A DNA stretch of 58,889 nucleotides from Flavobacteriales bacterium (GTDB lineage Bacteria > Bacteroidota > Bacteroidia > Flavobacteriales_D > Crocinitomicaceae), in NCBI GenBank assembly GCA_009926125.1, contig RFPM01000004.1, positions 1 through 58,889 of the forward strand, read 5' to 3'. The notes beneath the pieces were generated by a model, which made no database searches, was not told the origin of the DNA, and saw only the letters and a list, made by a program, of their open reading frames with translations. Position numbers and translations under genes: made by a program. Below, in pieces: positions 7,998-17,703 of the stretch (position 1 is the first letter of the stretch; each line of letters begins with the position of its first letter).

Positions 7998-9080
7998 TTA
8001 ATTTGTGAATTTCTTGCCGTTACTAAAAACAATACTTGATTTATTGAATAATTTAACCAAAACCTTGTTTCCATAAATTTCATATTCTGCATCTTGTAAA
8101 TTTGTTATTTCTTCTACCCTTCCGTTTATAACTGCACTTACGCCACCCATAATATTTCGGAAAGCACAAATATTGTTTTTAAGTTTATAATCTTTTGGAA
8201 TGTAATTGGCTATTTGTTTTTTCTCCCCGTTTACAAAAGCAAAAAGGTAATTACTTTCTCCCCAAATCGTTATATCATCTTTAGTATCTGTAAAATTGGG
8301 CGCAAAATTTGAAAGCTGAAATTTATCATTATTAGAATAATAATATAGATTCCCATTAATATCTTGGTACGTCACAAATCCTCTTCCTGATTTAAAATTC
8401 TGAGCTAACATTGATTCTACCTCTGTAAAAATCCCATCCTGAAAAACAACAAATGTTTGGGAATATGGATCATTAAAACAAAAGACATCTGTGCCAATGT
8501 TGAAATTCATTTTTTCATCGTTATATGTTCCTATTTCATAATTCTTTCCTCTCCAAAAAGCGTGATATGTGTTACTATTATCATTAAAAACCAAGATGTT
8601 CTCGCCAATAAAAGAAGGTAATTTCACTTCATTAAGCAGGGTCATAATTGGAATCATTTGCTTGTTCCAATAAACGTTCACAGAACTATATCTTCTATCT
8701 TGATAAACAACTAAGCTATCTCTCACTGCAAAATCCATTGCGTAATTGGTGAGATTATATATTTGTCCTGCATCCCAAAGACGAAGAGCCCCAGCAATTT
8801 TGTATGCCATTAAATGATCTGAAACTTTATATTCTGCATTGAGAAGCGTGATGTCTTTGCGTTCCTTCCCATCATAAATCCTTAAATTACCGCGAGTATC
8901 TAAATAAGTAACAAATTCATCTCCCGCTTTCAAATTTGAAACTGGTTGAACTTCTATTTGACGAAAAAAACCATTTTCAAAAGAAACTAGAAAATTATTG
9001 AAATCAACTGTTGGAACAACCCCTTGTGCAAAAGATAAAAAGTTGCTGAATATAAAAAGGCACTTGAAAATAAGCTTCAT
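7998..9080 (-). CDS. Secreted protein made of about ten ~35-residue repeats, function unknown
   Basis: The 360-residue protein has a cleavable signal peptide (1-19, ending SFAQ). The mature part is built from about ten degenerate units of 33-38 residues. Each has a hydrophobic-aromatic strand, often Asp-x-x-Gly-Asn, a second strand with Tyr or Trp, and a turn with Asn-Gly or Asp-Gly-Lys. Clear examples begin near FVTYLDTRGNLRIYDGK and FVTYQDINGNLYYY. This resembles a beta-propeller or beta-solenoid, but it is not a WD40, NHL or WG repeat that I can identify. There is no T9SS C-terminal domain, so it may stay in the periplasm. It is divergent from the secreted M16 pair with 116 bases between. 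Confidence 0.7.
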   Translation of the reverse strand: MKLIFKCLFIFSNFLSFAQGVVPTVDFNNFLVSFENGFFRQIEVQPVSNLKAGDEFVTYLDTRGNLRIYDGKERKDITLLNAEYKVSDHLMAYKIAGALRLWDAGQIYNLTNYAMDFAVRDSLVVYQDRRYSSVNVYWNKQMIPIMTLLNEVKLPSFIGENILVFNDNSNTYHAFWRGKNYEIGTYNDEKMNFNIGTDVFCFNDPYSQTFVVFQDGIFTEVESMLAQNFKSGRGFVTYQDINGNLYYYSNNDKFQLSNFAPNFTDTKDDITIWGESNYLFAFVNGEKKQIANYIPKDYKLKNNICAFRNIMGGVSAVINGRVEEITNLQDAEYEIYGNKVLVKLFNKSSIVFSNGKKFTN

Positions 9081-9170
9081 AAGAGTATCAAAAATAAGGA
9101 AAATTTATATCCTAAACACTAAATTAATATGTAGTATTAAAGTATTTTTTTTATTTTAAAGAATCTCGGT

Positions 9171-9178
9171 TATATTTG
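9171..9178 (+). promoter_or_regulatory. Candidate -7 element for the secreted M16 pair
   Basis: TATATTTG matches TAnnTTTG 18 bases before the ATG at 9197. The upstream T-rich stretch contains no exact TTTG at the usual distance. Confidence 0.45.
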
Positions 9179-9196
9179 CGTAATCAAAATCAATAA

Positions 9197-10663
9197 ATGA
9201 AAAAATACATATTAGTAAGCTACTTCTTTGCAACAAGTCTAGTAGCATTTTCTCAAAAAAAAATAGAATACGTAGAATATGATCTAGCAAATGGGATACA
9301 TGTTATCTTACATCAAGAAACATCAACTCCAATTGTAGCAGTCTCTGTTTTATATCATGTTGGTTCAAAAAATGAAAATATAAATAAAACAGGATTTGCG
9401 CACTTTTTTGAGCATTTATTATTTGAAGGATCTGAAAATATTGAGAGAGGTGAATACAGCAAAATTGTTGAAAAAAATGGTGGTGAACTAAATGCAAATA
9501 CCTCTCAAGATAGAACATACTATTATGAATTACTTCCTTCTAATCAATTAGAACTTGGTTTATGGTTGGAAAGTGAAAGAATGCTCCATGCAAAAGTTGA
9601 TATAAAAGGAATTGAAACGCAACGCAGTGTTGTAAAAGAAGAAAAAAGACAAAGAGTAGATAACCAACCCTACGGTTCATTTTTTACAGAAATGTTCAAG
9701 CGTGTTTTTACAACTCATCCATATAATTGGGCTCCAATCGGAAGTATGGAACATTTAGACGCAGCAGAAGAAACTGATTACATAAATTTCTACAAAGATT
9801 TTTATGTTCCATCAAATTCAACACTTTCTATCGCTGGAGATATTGATATTGAGCAAACAAAAAAGTGGATTCAAACGTATTTCGGATCTATACCAAAAGG
9901 TCAAGCTCTAAACGTTTACAGAGATTTTATTGCTCTTTCTGACGCTAATTTTGAAAAAACATACAGTATTTCAAAGTCAAAATTTGATGCACTTAATTTC
10001 ATGAACCCCAAAGATCCAGAAGCAAAAAAAATACTTGCTACTTATGCTGCAAAACCAATTGAAATAAAACGTACTCAAAAAGATAATACAGTTCTCACAA
10101 GTATTACCAAAGAAGTTATTTATGATAATATTCAGTTGCCAGCTATTTTTATGGGGTATAAATTTCCTGAACAATTAAATACTGATAGTTACGCAATTGA
10201 AATGCTAAACGAAGTTCTATCTGGTGGAAGTAGTTCTCGCATTAATAAAACAATTGTTGAGAAAAAAGAAATGGCAACTTTTGCTTTCTCATTTTATTAC
10301 GGCTTAGAGGATGCTGGAATTGGAATTTTTGCAGCTATTGCTTCACAAGACGTTAATTTAGATAGTATTCAAAAAGAATTCGACTTGCAAATCGACTTAA
10401 TAAAATCAGAATTAATTAGCGATGAAGAATTTAATAAAGCAAGAAATAAATTTGAAAATGACTTAGTATCTTCTAATTCTTCTATAGCAGGAATTGCAGA
10501 AAATTTAGCAGACAATCACGTTTACTACGGAAATGCAAATCGTGTAAATTCCATGCTAGACAATTATATGAAAGTTACAAAAGAAGATATAAAACGAGTT
10601 GCAAATAAATATTTAACACAAGATGCTCGTGTAATTCTTCATTACCTCCCAAAAGAAAAATAA
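9197..10663 (+). CDS. Secreted M16 family zinc metallopeptidase (active subunit)
   Basis: A signal peptide (1-19, ending VAFSQ) precedes a two-domain M16B peptidase of 488 residues. The inverted zinc motif HFFEH is at 69-73, and the downstream glutamate ligand lies in VVKEEKRQ (about 145-152), so the active site is complete. M16 enzymes form clamshells that degrade unfolded peptides. M16B proteins act as pairs of one catalytic and one non-catalytic subunit, and the next gene supplies the partner only 4 bases downstream. The protein is likely periplasmic or outer-membrane associated. A second, cytosolic M16 pair is encoded at 31436-33930. Confidence 0.92.
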   Translation: MKKYILVSYFFATSLVAFSQKKIEYVEYDLANGIHVILHQETSTPIVAVSVLYHVGSKNENINKTGFAHFFEHLLFEGSENIERGEYSKIVEKNGGELNANTSQDRTYYYELLPSNQLELGLWLESERMLHAKVDIKGIETQRSVVKEEKRQRVDNQPYGSFFTEMFKRVFTTHPYNWAPIGSMEHLDAAEETDYINFYKDFYVPSNSTLSIAGDIDIEQTKKWIQTYFGSIPKGQALNVYRDFIALSDANFEKTYSISKSKFDALNFMNPKDPEAKKILATYAAKPIEIKRTQKDNTVLTSITKEVIYDNIQLPAIFMGYKFPEQLNTDSYAIEMLNEVLSGGSSSRINKTIVEKKEMATFAFSFYYGLEDAGIGIFAAIASQDVNLDSIQKEFDLQIDLIKSELISDEEFNKARNKFENDLVSSNSSIAGIAENLADNHVYYGNANRVNSMLDNYMKVTKEDIKRVANKYLTQDARVILHYLPKEK

Positions 10664-10667
10664 TTCT

Positions 10668-12755
10668 ATGAAAAAAATACTATTTAGTGCTCTTTTAATA
10701 TCGTATAGTTTTTTACAAGCTCAAGTTGACAGGTCTATAATGCCTAAGCCAACAGAAGCTAAAAAAATTAATATCTCTGAATCTCAGGTTTTTACTACAG
10801 TAAATGGAATTACAGTGATTTTATCTGAAAACCATAAATTACCTCGAGTAGCTTTTCAATTTATCATTGGGTCTGATCCAAGAATTGAAGGAGATAAAGC
10901 TGGCTTATCGGATTTTATGGGTTCATTAATCATGTCAGGGACAGAAAAAAGAACTAAAGATCAACTAGACAATGAAATTGACTTTATTGGTGCAAATTTA
11001 ATTGCTAGCAATTCTAATGTCTATATGTCTTGTTTGACTAAGCATCTTGATAAAGGTCTTGACTTAATGAATGATGTAATGCAAAATGCAAATTTTCCTC
11101 AATCTGAGTTTGAGAGAGTGAAAAAACAGCTCCAATCTAATTTATTAACGACTAAATCAGATGCCGGTTCAATGGCGAAAAATGCAGTTTCAAAACTAAA
11201 TTTTCCAAAACATCCCTATGGAGAAATAATGACGGAAAGTACTTTAAATAATATTACACAAGAAGATATTATTGCTAGTTATAAAAATATTTTTAAGCCA
11301 AATGGCGGATATTTAGTAGTCGTTGGCGATATTAACCGCAAAGAATTGGAAGACTTAATAGCTAAATATTTCCTTTCATGGCGAACTAATGGTCCAATTT
11401 TTACAAATCCAGCAAATGATGGTGTTTTCCCGACAGGAAACCGTGTTGTTTTTATTAAAAAACCAGGAGCTGTTCAATCTGTTGTATCCATTACTTACCC
11501 TGTTAAAATTAGAACAGGTGAGCAAGACCAATTGCCACTAAAAGTTCTAAATGGCATCTTTGGTGGTGGTGGTTTTGGAACACGATTAATGCAGAATTTA
11601 CGAGAAGATAAAGCTTATACTTACGGCTGCTACTCTTCCTTAGAAATTACCGAATTTGGATCTTGGATGTCAGCTGGTGGAAATTTCCGAAATGCTGTTA
11701 CCGACTCAGCTATTACTGAAATATTGAAAGAATTTCAATTAATAAAAACTGATTTGGTAAAAGATGAAGAATTAAACCTTACTAAATCTTCAATGGCCGG
11801 TGACTTTGCACGATCTTTAGAGAGCCCTCAAACAGTTGCTGGATTTGCATATTCTATAATAAAAGATAAATTATCGAAAGATTACTATCAAAGGTATCTT
11901 CAACGCTTAGACTCAGTTTCAAAAGAAGATGTTTTAGCAATGAGTAAGAAATATTTTACTTCAACTAATTGCAACATTGTTGTTGTTGGAAATGAAGAAA
12001 TAATTGAAAGTTTAAAGAAATTTGACTCAGATGGAAATATTGAATTTCTAGATGCCTTTGCTGAAGAAGTAAAAGATATAAAACCAGCAACAATTTCTAA
12101 AGACGAATTAATTGATAAATACCTTTTTGCAGTAAGTTTAACAAGTAATAAAAAAGAACTTGCTAAAAAAGTAAAAAAGGTAAAATCCTATGAACGTGTG
12201 ATTGACATGTCATCTCCTCAAATTCCTATTCCCTTGAAAATGACAGAATATTTTGTATCTCCAACTACGGAAGCTCAAAAGATGGAAGGCCAAGGAATGG
12301 TTTTCCAAAAATCTTATTATAACGGTTCGACTGGATTTAAATTCGATATGCAAAGTGGCAAAAAAGATATGACTGCCGAAGAATTAGCTTCTAAGAAAAA
12401 GTCAAGTGGTTTATTTCCAGAAGTGAATTATAAAACAAATGGAACAAACTATGAATTAACAGGTATTGAGAACGATAATGGCAATGATTACTATGTTTTA
12501 AAGTTGATAGACGGTGAAAATGTAAGCTATGACTATTATAATACAACTACTTATTTAAAGGAAAAAAGCATTTCAATACAAAAAGTTGGAGAAGAAACAA
12601 ATGAGTCAACTACCACATACAACGATTACAAGAATGTATCGGGGATTCTATTTCCACATAGTTTAACTATCTCTGTTGGACCAATGAATTTAATTGGAAA
12701 GGTTTCTAAAATGGAACTAAATGGTAAAATTGATTTAAAAAGTTTGATAGAATAA
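10668..12755 (+). CDS. Secreted M16 family protein, non-catalytic subunit with C-terminal extension
   Basis: The 695-residue protein has a signal peptide (1-19) and an M16 fold in residues 35-455. The zinc motif is destroyed: the HxxEH position reads DFMGS (82-86). The substrate-site block NLREDKAYTYG typical of M16 inactive partners is kept. It should therefore pair with the active protease directly upstream. Residues about 490-695 form an extra domain absent from ordinary M16B subunits. Its Tyr/Thr-rich beta pattern and the segment DYKNVSGILFPH recall LolA-like domains found at the end of some Bacteroidota zinc proteases; that assignment is tentative. Confidence 0.88.
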   Translation: MKKILFSALLISYSFLQAQVDRSIMPKPTEAKKINISESQVFTTVNGITVILSENHKLPRVAFQFIIGSDPRIEGDKAGLSDFMGSLIMSGTEKRTKDQLDNEIDFIGANLIASNSNVYMSCLTKHLDKGLDLMNDVMQNANFPQSEFERVKKQLQSNLLTTKSDAGSMAKNAVSKLNFPKHPYGEIMTESTLNNITQEDIIASYKNIFKPNGGYLVVVGDINRKELEDLIAKYFLSWRTNGPIFTNPANDGVFPTGNRVVFIKKPGAVQSVVSITYPVKIRTGEQDQLPLKVLNGIFGGGGFGTRLMQNLREDKAYTYGCYSSLEITEFGSWMSAGGNFRNAVTDSAITEILKEFQLIKTDLVKDEELNLTKSSMAGDFARSLESPQTVAGFAYSIIKDKLSKDYYQRYLQRLDSVSKEDVLAMSKKYFTSTNCNIVVVGNEEIIESLKKFDSDGNIEFLDAFAEEVKDIKPATISKDELIDKYLFAVSLTSNKKELAKKVKKVKSYERVIDMSSPQIPIPLKMTEYFVSPTTEAQKMEGQGMVFQKSYYNGSTGFKFDMQSGKKDMTAEELASKKKSSGLFPEVNYKTNGTNYELTGIENDNGNDYYVLKLIDGENVSYDYYNTTTYLKEKSISIQKVGEETNESTTTYNDYKNVSGILFPHSLTISVGPMNLIGKVSKMELNGKIDLKSLIE

Positions 12756-12772
12756 AACAAGTTTCTTTATTC
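12750..12772. terminator. Possible weak bidirectional terminator between convergent genes
   Basis: GAATAAA (12750-12756) can pair with TTTATTC (12766-12772) around a 9-base loop. It spans the 11-base gap between the convergent M16 and selD stop codons. The stem is AT-only, so termination strength is doubtful. Confidence 0.25.
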
Positions 12773-13801
12773 AATAATAATTGCAAATTCTTTTTTAAGT
12801 TCAAACTTTCCTATTTCAAACAAGGGAAGTTTTTCGGCCTCAAATAATTTACATACTTCACCTTTAAAGTCAGGACGAACAGAAAATAAAAGTCCACCAT
12901 TTGTCTGTGGATCACACAATGTCAGTAACATTTCTCCTGAAATTCCGCTGACATCAGCACCATACATTTTCCAATTTCGCATTGTGTTATCAGGGTAAAC
13001 CCATTGCTTTGCAAGTTGAGCTGTGCCGGTCAAAAGTGGAATTTTTTTATTCTTTATGACGGCAGAGATTCTTCCATTATCTGTCATTTCAATAAGATGG
13101 CCCAATAAACCAAAGCCAGTTATATCAGTCATTGCAGAAACAGAAGGGAAGTCAGCTAATTTCTCTCCCATGAAATTTAATTGACACATACTCTCAGTTA
13201 GGATTTCTGAAAAATGAGCACTTTCTAATCCACGCTTTATAGCGGTAGATAATATTCCAGTTCCAATAGCTTTCGTAATAAATATAATATCTTCAGCTTG
13301 TGCAGTATTGTTCTTCTTGATCTTATTTTTAGAAACAATCCCATTTACAGCTAAGCCAAAAATCGGCTCATTATTTTCAATTGAATGACCTCCAGCGAGC
13401 GAAATTCCAGCAAGACGGCAAGTTTCTGTTGCACCTTTTAAAACTTCAGTAGCAATAGTAAGTGGTACTTTTGACGTGGGCCATGCAAGAATACTCAATG
13501 CTAAGATTGGTTTTCCACCCATAGCATAAACATCACTGATTGCATTTGCTGCGGCAATTCTTCCAAAGTCGTAGGGAGAATCTACAATAGGCGTAAAAAA
13601 ATCTGTTGTACTTATTAAACAAAGGTCCTCGTATAATACATAAACTGCTGCATCATCTGAGCTTGAATTACCAACTAATAGCTGCTCTGTATTTACTGCA
13701 TTGACTCCTTTTAACAGCTCTTTTAATTCCTGAGGTGGAATTTTACAACCACAGCCGCCACCTTTGGTGAATTCAGTTAATTTTATTGTGTTATTTTCCA
13801 T
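12767..13801 (-). CDS. selD: Selenide, water dikinase (selenophosphate synthetase)
   Basis: The 344-residue cytosolic enzyme makes selenophosphate from selenide and ATP. The glycine-rich active-site segment GGGCGCK places Cys17 and Lys20 at the same numbers as in E. coli SelD. It is a cysteine form, with no in-frame TGA that would suggest selenocysteine. The metal and ATP-binding run SSDDAAVYV and the motif TDITGFGLLGH are present. It overlaps mnmH upstream by 11 bases, so the donor enzyme and the only visible selenium user are translated together. No selA, selB or selC was seen here. Confidence 0.96.
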   Translation of the reverse strand: MENNTIKLTEFTKGGGCGCKIPPQELKELLKGVNAVNTEQLLVGNSSSDDAAVYVLYEDLCLISTTDFFTPIVDSPYDFGRIAAANAISDVYAMGGKPILALSILAWPTSKVPLTIATEVLKGATETCRLAGISLAGGHSIENNEPIFGLAVNGIVSKNKIKKNNTAQAEDIIFITKAIGTGILSTAIKRGLESAHFSEILTESMCQLNFMGEKLADFPSVSAMTDITGFGLLGHLIEMTDNGRISAVIKNKKIPLLTGTAQLAKQWVYPDNTMRNWKMYGADVSGISGEMLLTLCDPQTNGGLLFSVRPDFKGEVCKLFEAEKLPLFEIGKFELKKEFAIIIE

Positions 13802-14807
13802 TGCTTAATTCAAAAAGGTGTTTTGCAATTTGAGAATTGTTTTTCGATTTACATTCAATTTGAAATTTTTTACCCAAAGGATGGATTTCCTTTTGATAGG
13901 TATAAGTCTTGTCATAGTAAATTAAAGCTATTGAAAAAGCTTCTCGAAGCTCCCCTATTTCTATATGATTAATCGCTTTTTTTGCATGTTGAGGTCCAAG
14001 GCGCTTGGAAATTCGGTCCATACAAAATTGTAAATCTTCTTTTGAAAAAGAACCATAATCTTCCATAATTTGATCTAAACGCAGTTCGAAGGTCTTGTCA
14101 AGAAAGTAATGTGGTGCTTGACGCATTTGATTCCAAATTCCTTCTGGGATAATTCTTGCGCCAACCGTTCTACTTTCATCTTCAACCCAACAATTCATTT
14201 TTTTTGATTTAATAAGTTGAAGTGATAGATTATTTTCAAATTGTTCCTGGCTGGGCTGCTTTCCCCTACCTAAAGCTCCAAAAGAAGAACCCCGATGATT
14301 TGCCAAACCCTCTAAATCTATTACTGCTATAGATTTTTTATCTAACTCATGCAGAATATGTGTTTTCCCACTTCCAGTCATTCCCCCAAGAATAGAAAAG
14401 TTATAGTTTACCTCAAAAGATTTTATAACTTGCTGTCTGTAAGATTTATAGCCTCCTTTAATTATAGTGACTTTTAAACCAAAAAATTCCAGGAGATAAG
14501 CAAAAAAGGAACTTCTCATTCCTCCTCGCCAACAATGAACAACTATATTTTCTTTGTTTTCTACTAATTTAACAGCTTGTTTTAAGCGCTTGCTTAAATG
14601 AGGGCCAGTTAACTCTAAACCTTTTAAAATAGCATGTTTCTGCCCTGCTTGTTTAAAGGTTGTTCCAACAATTTTTCGTTCTTCTGTGTTTAAAATAGGA
14701 ATGTTTACAGCACCAGGAATATGCCCTTTATCGAATTCAATTTCACTTCTAACATCAATGATGAATGAAGTATCTAATAAATCCCAGGAGAATGCAATGC
14801 TTCCCAT
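13791..14807 (-). CDS. mnmH: tRNA 2-selenouridine synthase
   Basis: The 338-residue protein (also called SelU or YbbB) has the family's two parts. An N-terminal rhodanese domain carries catalytic Cys92 in HCWRGGMRSS, and a P-loop domain carries the Walker A GGMTGSGKT (141-149). The enzyme replaces sulfur by selenium in 2-thiouridine at position 34 of Lys, Glu and Gln tRNAs, using selenophosphate from SelD. Length is slightly below the 360-370 usual in Proteobacteria. The gene overlaps selD by 11 bases and follows an alpha/beta hydrolase by 12 bases. Confidence 0.95.
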   Translation of the reverse strand: MGSIAFSWDLLDTSFIIDVRSEIEFDKGHIPGAVNIPILNTEERKIVGTTFKQAGQKHAILKGLELTGPHLSKRLKQAVKLVENKENIVVHCWRGGMRSSFFAYLLEFFGLKVTIIKGGYKSYRQQVIKSFEVNYNFSILGGMTGSGKTHILHELDKKSIAVIDLEGLANHRGSSFGALGRGKQPSQEQFENNLSLQLIKSKKMNCWVEDESRTVGARIIPEGIWNQMRQAPHYFLDKTFELRLDQIMEDYGSFSKEDLQFCMDRISKRLGPQHAKKAINHIEIGELREAFSIALIYYDKTYTYQKEIHPLGKKFQIECKSKNNSQIAKHLFELSNGK

Positions 14808-14819
14808 TTTTACTTAAAA

Positions 14820-15599
14820 TTATGCTAATTTTCTTATAAACTGAATAGAAATAGCGTTAAAAACCTCCGCTTGTTCAATGTTTACTACGTGTCCGCAATT
14901 TGGAACGACATTTAATTCAATCCGTGGATTTAAATCTACGATCGCTTTTACAGGCTCGAGAAACATGTGATCCTCACTACCCATTATATAAATAGTAGGT
15001 TTATTATTACTTTCATGTTCCACAAGATTAAGGTAAGTTGTTAATCTGGCAGTTAATTTAAACCAGCGATTAAATTCCTTTGTCATAAGTTTTTTTGCCT
15101 CATTAATAAACAAGACTCGAGATGTCTTATGGTTCTTTTTAGGCATGATAATTCTTGCTAGCAAAGCATATAAAGTCATGTAAGGCAGAAAAGGATTAAG
15201 TATTCTTCCAATTCGTAAAAGCAACCTCGACTTAATATTTAAGCGTGTAATTGCCCCAGAGAAAATCATTGACTTAACAATACTTGGTTTTAGGTCGAAA
15301 ATTTGGTAAATTATAATTGTCCCTAAAGAAACACCGATAAAATGTGCTGAGGCTATTTTATTAAATTCTACAACCTCAATTACATCTTGGGCAATCATTT
15401 CAAAAGAGTAATTTTTGGAGGTTTTTAAATCTTTTGATTTTCCGTGACCTCTTAAATCAATTAGCAATAGATTAAAATTTTCAGAATAGGCCTTAACTTG
15501 CTTATGCCAAATACTTGAACTGCCACCTGCACCATGGATGAAAACACACCATTCTTTACTATTTGTATTAAGTATTTTTTTAAAATATAGCATATGCAA
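14820..15599 (-). CDS. Alpha/beta hydrolase
   Basis: The 259-residue cytosolic protein has the alpha/beta-hydrolase order. An oxyanion-hole HGAGG lies near residue 22, the DLRGHGKS turn near 48-55, the nucleophile elbow GVSLG (Ser91) follows, and an acid in MGSEDHMF and a late histidine in NCGHVVNIEQ close the triad. The substrate is unknown. It is 12 bases upstream of mnmH on the same strand, so it is probably in the selenium operon, but no functional link is known to me. Two ATGs (15599 and 15593) start the frame equally well. Confidence 0.8.
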   Translation of the reverse strand: MHMLYFKKILNTNSKEWCVFIHGAGGSSSIWHKQVKAYSENFNLLLIDLRGHGKSKDLKTSKNYSFEMIAQDVIEVVEFNKIASAHFIGVSLGTIIIYQIFDLKPSIVKSMIFSGAITRLNIKSRLLLRIGRILNPFLPYMTLYALLARIIMPKKNHKTSRVLFINEAKKLMTKEFNRWFKLTARLTTYLNLVEHESNNKPTIYIMGSEDHMFLEPVKAIVDLNPRIELNVVPNCGHVVNIEQAEVFNAISIQFIRKLA

Positions 15600-15606
15600 T
15601 ATTAAG

Positions 15607-15640
15607 CAAAAAAAAGGACACTCTAAATGAGTGCCCTTTT
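15607..15640 (-). terminator. Rho-independent terminator of dnaK
   Basis: On the minus strand GGGCACTC pairs with GAGTGTCC (plus-strand 15629-15636 and 15616-15623, one G-T pair) around a 5-base loop. It is followed by eight T residues (plus-strand A run 15608-15615). It lies 20 bases after the dnaK stop codon, just before the alpha/beta hydrolase gene, and separates the two transcripts. Confidence 0.85.
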
Positions 15641-15660
15641 CAGTTTAAAAATTTATTATA

Positions 15661-17571
15661 TTACTTTTTCTCATTTACTTCTTCAAAATCAACATCTGTA
15701 ACTTCATCTTGTGGATTTGTTTCAGCACCTGAATCTGAGGAGTTTCCAGCATCTTGAGCTCCCTGAGGATTTGCTGCATTATACATATCTTGAGAAGCTG
15801 CTTGGAATAGCGTATTTAATTTCTCCATTGCAGGCTCAAGATTTTCGATGTTACGCGCTTCAAATTCCTTTTTCAATTCAGCTAAAGCATCCTCGATAGG
15901 TTGTTTTTTATCTACTGGAATTTTATCTCCGTATTCTTTCAATTGACGCTCTGTTTGAAATATCGCAGAATCTACTTTATTAATCAATTCAACTTCTTCA
16001 CGTTTTTTATTGTCTGATTCAGCATTTGCTTCTGCTTCTGCTTTCATACGCTTAATTTCTTCATCAGATAGTCCAGAAGAAGCTTCAATCTTAATTGATT
16101 GCTCTTTTCCTGTTCCTTTATCTTTTGCAGATATATTCATTATTCCATTCGCATCAATATCAAATGTTACTTCGATTTGAGGAACACCTCTTTGTGCTGG
16201 TGGAATATCTGTTAATTGAAAGCGGCCTAAAGTTTTGTTATCATTTGCCATCGGTCGTTCTCCTTGTAAAACATGAATGTCGACACTTGGTTGATTATCC
16301 GAAGCCGTTGAAAACGTTTCGGACTTCTTTGTAGGTATTGTTGTATTTGCATCAATAAGCTTTGTTAAAACTCCACCCATTGTTTCAATACCAAGTGATA
16401 AAGGAATAACATCTAACAACAATACATCTTTTACATCTCCTGATAAAACTCCACCTTGAATTGCAGCACCAACAGCAACAACTTCATCGGGATTTACACC
16501 CTTAGAAGGTGCTTTTCCAAAAAAGCGTTCAACAGCATCTTGTATGATTGGAATTCGTGTTGATCCACCAACTAAAATTACTTCGTTGATGTCTTTTGGC
16601 GTTAACCCTGCATTCTTTAATGCTTTACGACATGGTTTGATAGTACGTTCAACTATTTCTGAGATTAATTGCTCAAATTTAGAACGCTGTAAAGTGCGTA
16701 CTAAGTGCTTTGGAATTCCATTTACCGGCATGATATACGGCAAATTGATTTCCGTAGAAGTTGTTGATGACAATTCGATTTTAGCTTTCTCAGCAGCTTC
16801 TTTTAATCGTTGTAATGACATTGGATCTTGACGTAAATCTACACCCTCATCTGACTTAAATTCATCTGCTAGCCATTGAATAATCGCATCATCTACATCA
16901 TCTCCACCTAAGTGCGTATCACCATCAGTAGAAAGAACTTCGAAAACACCATCTCCTAATTCTAAGATAGAAACATCATGTGTTCCACCACCAAAGTCAA
17001 AAACAACTATTTTTTGATCGATGCCTTTTTTATCTAAACCATAAGCCAAAGCAGCTGCAGTTGGCTCATTAATTATTCTTTTTATTGTTAATCCAGCAAT
17101 TTCTCCAGCTTCTTTCGTTGCCTGACGTTGTGCATCGTTAAAATAAGCCGGAACAGTTACAACAGCTTCTGTTACTTCTTGACCTAAATAATCTTCAGCT
17201 GTTTTCTTCATTTTTTGAAGAATCATCGCAGAAATTTCTTGAGGTGAATAAAGACGATCATCTATTTTAACTCGCGGTGTATTGTTGTCACCCTTCACTA
17301 CAGTGTAAGGAACTCGTCCAATTTCTTTTTTACATTCATCAAAACTAGACCCCATCATTCGCTTTATGGACGAAATTGTTTTCTCTGGATTTGTAATTGC
17401 CTGACGTTTTGCTGGATCACCAACTTTTCGTTCACCGCCTTCTACAAATGCAACAACTGAAGGAGTTGTTCTTTTACCTTCTGAGTTCGATATAACTACC
17501 GGCTCATTTCCTTCCATAACTGAAACACATGAATTTGTTGTGCCTAAGTCGATTCCTATTATTTTTCCCAT
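15661..17571 (-). CDS. dnaK: Chaperone protein DnaK (Hsp70)
   Basis: The 636-residue protein is full length for DnaK. The nucleotide-binding domain shows [11 protein letters not shown] at the N-terminus, [13 protein letters not shown] and [13 protein letters not shown]. The interdomain linker region [19 protein letters not shown] and the substrate-binding domain follow, and the protein ends in the acidic tail [15 protein letters not shown]. It is the ATP-driven cytosolic chaperone that works with DnaJ and GrpE, neither of which is next to it. The unit is closed by a strong terminator (15607-15640), so it is transcribed alone. No CIRCE-type inverted repeat was recognised in the 132 bases upstream. 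Confidence 0.98.
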   Translation of the reverse strand: MGKIIGIDLGTTNSCVSVMEGNEPVVISNSEGKRTTPSVVAFVEGGERKVGDPAKRQAITNPEKTISSIKRMMGSSFDECKKEIGRVPYTVVKGDNNTPRVKIDDRLYSPQEISAMILQKMKKTAEDYLGQEVTEAVVTVPAYFNDAQRQATKEAGEIAGLTIKRIINEPTAAALAYGLDKKGIDQKIVVFDFGGGTHDVSILELGDGVFEVLSTDGDTHLGGDDVDDAIIQWLADEFKSDEGVDLRQDPMSLQRLKEAAEKAKIELSSTTSTEINLPYIMPVNGIPKHLVRTLQRSKFEQLISEIVERTIKPCRKALKNAGLTPKDINEVILVGGSTRIPIIQDAVERFFGKAPSKGVNPDEVVAVGAAIQGGVLSGDVKDVLLLDVIPLSLGIETMGGVLTKLIDANTTIPTKKSETFSTASDNQPSVDIHVLQGERPMANDNKTLGRFQLTDIPPAQRGVPQIEVTFDIDANGIMNISAKDKGTGKEQSIKIEASSGLSDEEIKRMKAEAEANAESDNKKREEVELINKVDSAIFQTERQLKEYGDKIPVDKKQPIEDALAELKKEFEARNIENLEPAMEKLNTLFQAASQDMYNAANPQGAQDAGNSSDSGAETNPQDEVTDVDFEEVNEKK

Positions 17572-17703
17572 TTTTAAATTAATTTTTCAATTTTTACAAT
17601 TTCACATTTTCAATTTATATGCCACAGCAATTTTATGCGAGAAAAATGACAAATTGATCTAATCAGTAATAAATAAAGTGTCTTTTTGTCAGTCAATGTG
17701 ACA

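Noticed and set aside
12767-13801. SelD as a selenoprotein
   Set aside because: The active-site codon is Cys and no in-frame TGA or SECIS-like hairpin context is needed to read the gene.
17572-17703. CIRCE or sigma-32-type heat-shock element upstream of dnaK
   Set aside because: No 9-base inverted repeat of the CIRCE type and no clear sigma-32 promoter were found by eye.
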